From contig JAJDAK010000053.1 in assembly GCA_029261895.1 (NCBI GenBank), positions 1 through 64,000 on the forward strand: 64,000 bases of DNA. Direction: 5' to 3'. Origin of the DNA: Deltaproteobacteria bacterium (GTDB taxonomy: Bacteria > Myxococcota_A > UBA9160 > SZUA-336). The notes beneath the pieces were generated by a model. That model did not search any database. It worked only from the letters and a program-made list of their open reading frames with translations, and had not been told where the DNA came from. Of the stretch, positions 63,713-64,000 are shown in pieces. Within the stretch, counting starts at the first letter, position 1. Each line of letters starts with the position of its first letter. Position numbers and translations under genes: made by a program.

Positions 63713-64000
63713 TGCAGGGGGTACAGATCGCAGATCGACGCGTGGGCCCCGGAGAGCCCGTATTCGTAACCGGTGAGATTGGGATCAATCACAACGGTGA
63801 TTTGGAGATTGCAAAACGCTTGATCGATGCGGCTGTGCTTGCTGGCTGCGACGCGGTTAAGTTTCAAAAGCGAACGCCAGAGCTCTGCGTACCTGCGGAA
63901 CAACGCGACATCATGCGTGAAACGCCATGGGGCCTGATGAGCTACATGGACTATCGCGAACGCGTCGAATTTGGTGAGGACGAATATCGAACCATCGACA
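63712..64000 (+). CDS. neuB: N-acetylneuraminate/nonulosonate synthase, N-terminal part (cut by window edge)
   Basis: The first 96 codons from a GTG that shares its G with the preceding TAG; AAGGAAGGGG lies upstream. VTGEIGINHNGDLEIAKRLIDAAVLAGCDAVKFQKR (about 18-53) is the NeuB/SpsE TIM-barrel start with the metal and phosphoenolpyruvate-binding residues. It condenses phosphoenolpyruvate with an N-acetyl hexosamine. The rest lies beyond base 64000. Confidence 0.92.
   Translation, partial: MQGVQIADRRVGPGEPVFVTGEIGINHNGDLEIAKRLIDAAVLAGCDAVKFQKRTPELCVPAEQRDIMRETPWGLMSYMDYRERVEFGEDEYRTID

Overview
The window is a stretch of chromosome from a motile Gram-negative (diderm) bacterium. It carries a near-complete flagellar gene set with P- and L-ring genes (flgI, flgH), an apolipoprotein N-acyltransferase, and lipoproteins. 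The gene order, the sigma-54 style flagellar promoter, the fliW-csrA pair and the motE-like gene point to a deltaproteobacteria-like lineage in the broad sense (Myxococcota, Desulfobacterota, Binatota and similar). I cannot name the species. No tRNA, rRNA, CRISPR array or insertion sequence was recognised, and no gene-free stretch exceeds about 300 bases.

Layout. (a) 1-5712, minus strand: the N-terminal 1904 codons of a giant secreted protein with a YCF48/BNR-like head and at least 12 tandem Ig-like repeats; it runs off the left edge. (b) 5950-11581: lnt, a MATE exporter, a small lipoprotein, and a split ADP-forming acyl-CoA synthetase. (c) 11625-19130: two divergent membrane transporters, an RND exporter and a nucleotide-transporter-like protein with HEAT repeats. 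Each ends in a cyclic-nucleotide-binding domain. The second is followed by a small membrane protein and a sodium:solute symporter. (d) 19127-47395, minus strand: one tightly packed run of 35 genes from flgB to fliW, nearly all flagellar. It has a textbook sigma-54 promoter before flgB and a second candidate before flgF. (e) 47535-51178, minus strand: a sigma-54 activator with a degenerate receiver domain, translationally coupled to an upstream TPR protein. (f) 51443-58034: DAHP synthase, a MaoC hydratase, a Ser/Thr kinase with zinc ribbons, IlvD, DUF423, and a carboxylesterase homologue whose nucleophile is altered. (g) 58159-64000: surface-sugar genes, comprising two glycosyltransferases, a capsule-type transferase, a CMP-nonulosonate synthetase fused to a phosphatase, and the start of NeuB.

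How the parts fit. The activator at 47535 would drive the flgB promoter with RpoN. The long operon then encodes, in order, rod, MS ring, switch, export apparatus, hook, FlhF, distal rod, rings, hook-filament junction, and finally CsrA and FliW, which control flagellin translation. Flagellin, fliD, fliS, fliA, flgM, flhG, motAB and chemotaxis genes are not in the window. The nonulosonic acid genes could supply sugars for a capsule or O-chain, or for flagellin glycosylation; the sequence does not decide.

Most interesting observations: a FliM with a C-terminal extension resembling the MshEN/GspE N-terminal fold; the two cyclic-nucleotide-binding transporter fusions back to back; the repeat protein with a divergence gradient; an esterase homologue with Asp in place of the catalytic Ser; the TPR-activator coupling; and a kinase with a multi-zinc-ribbon tail.
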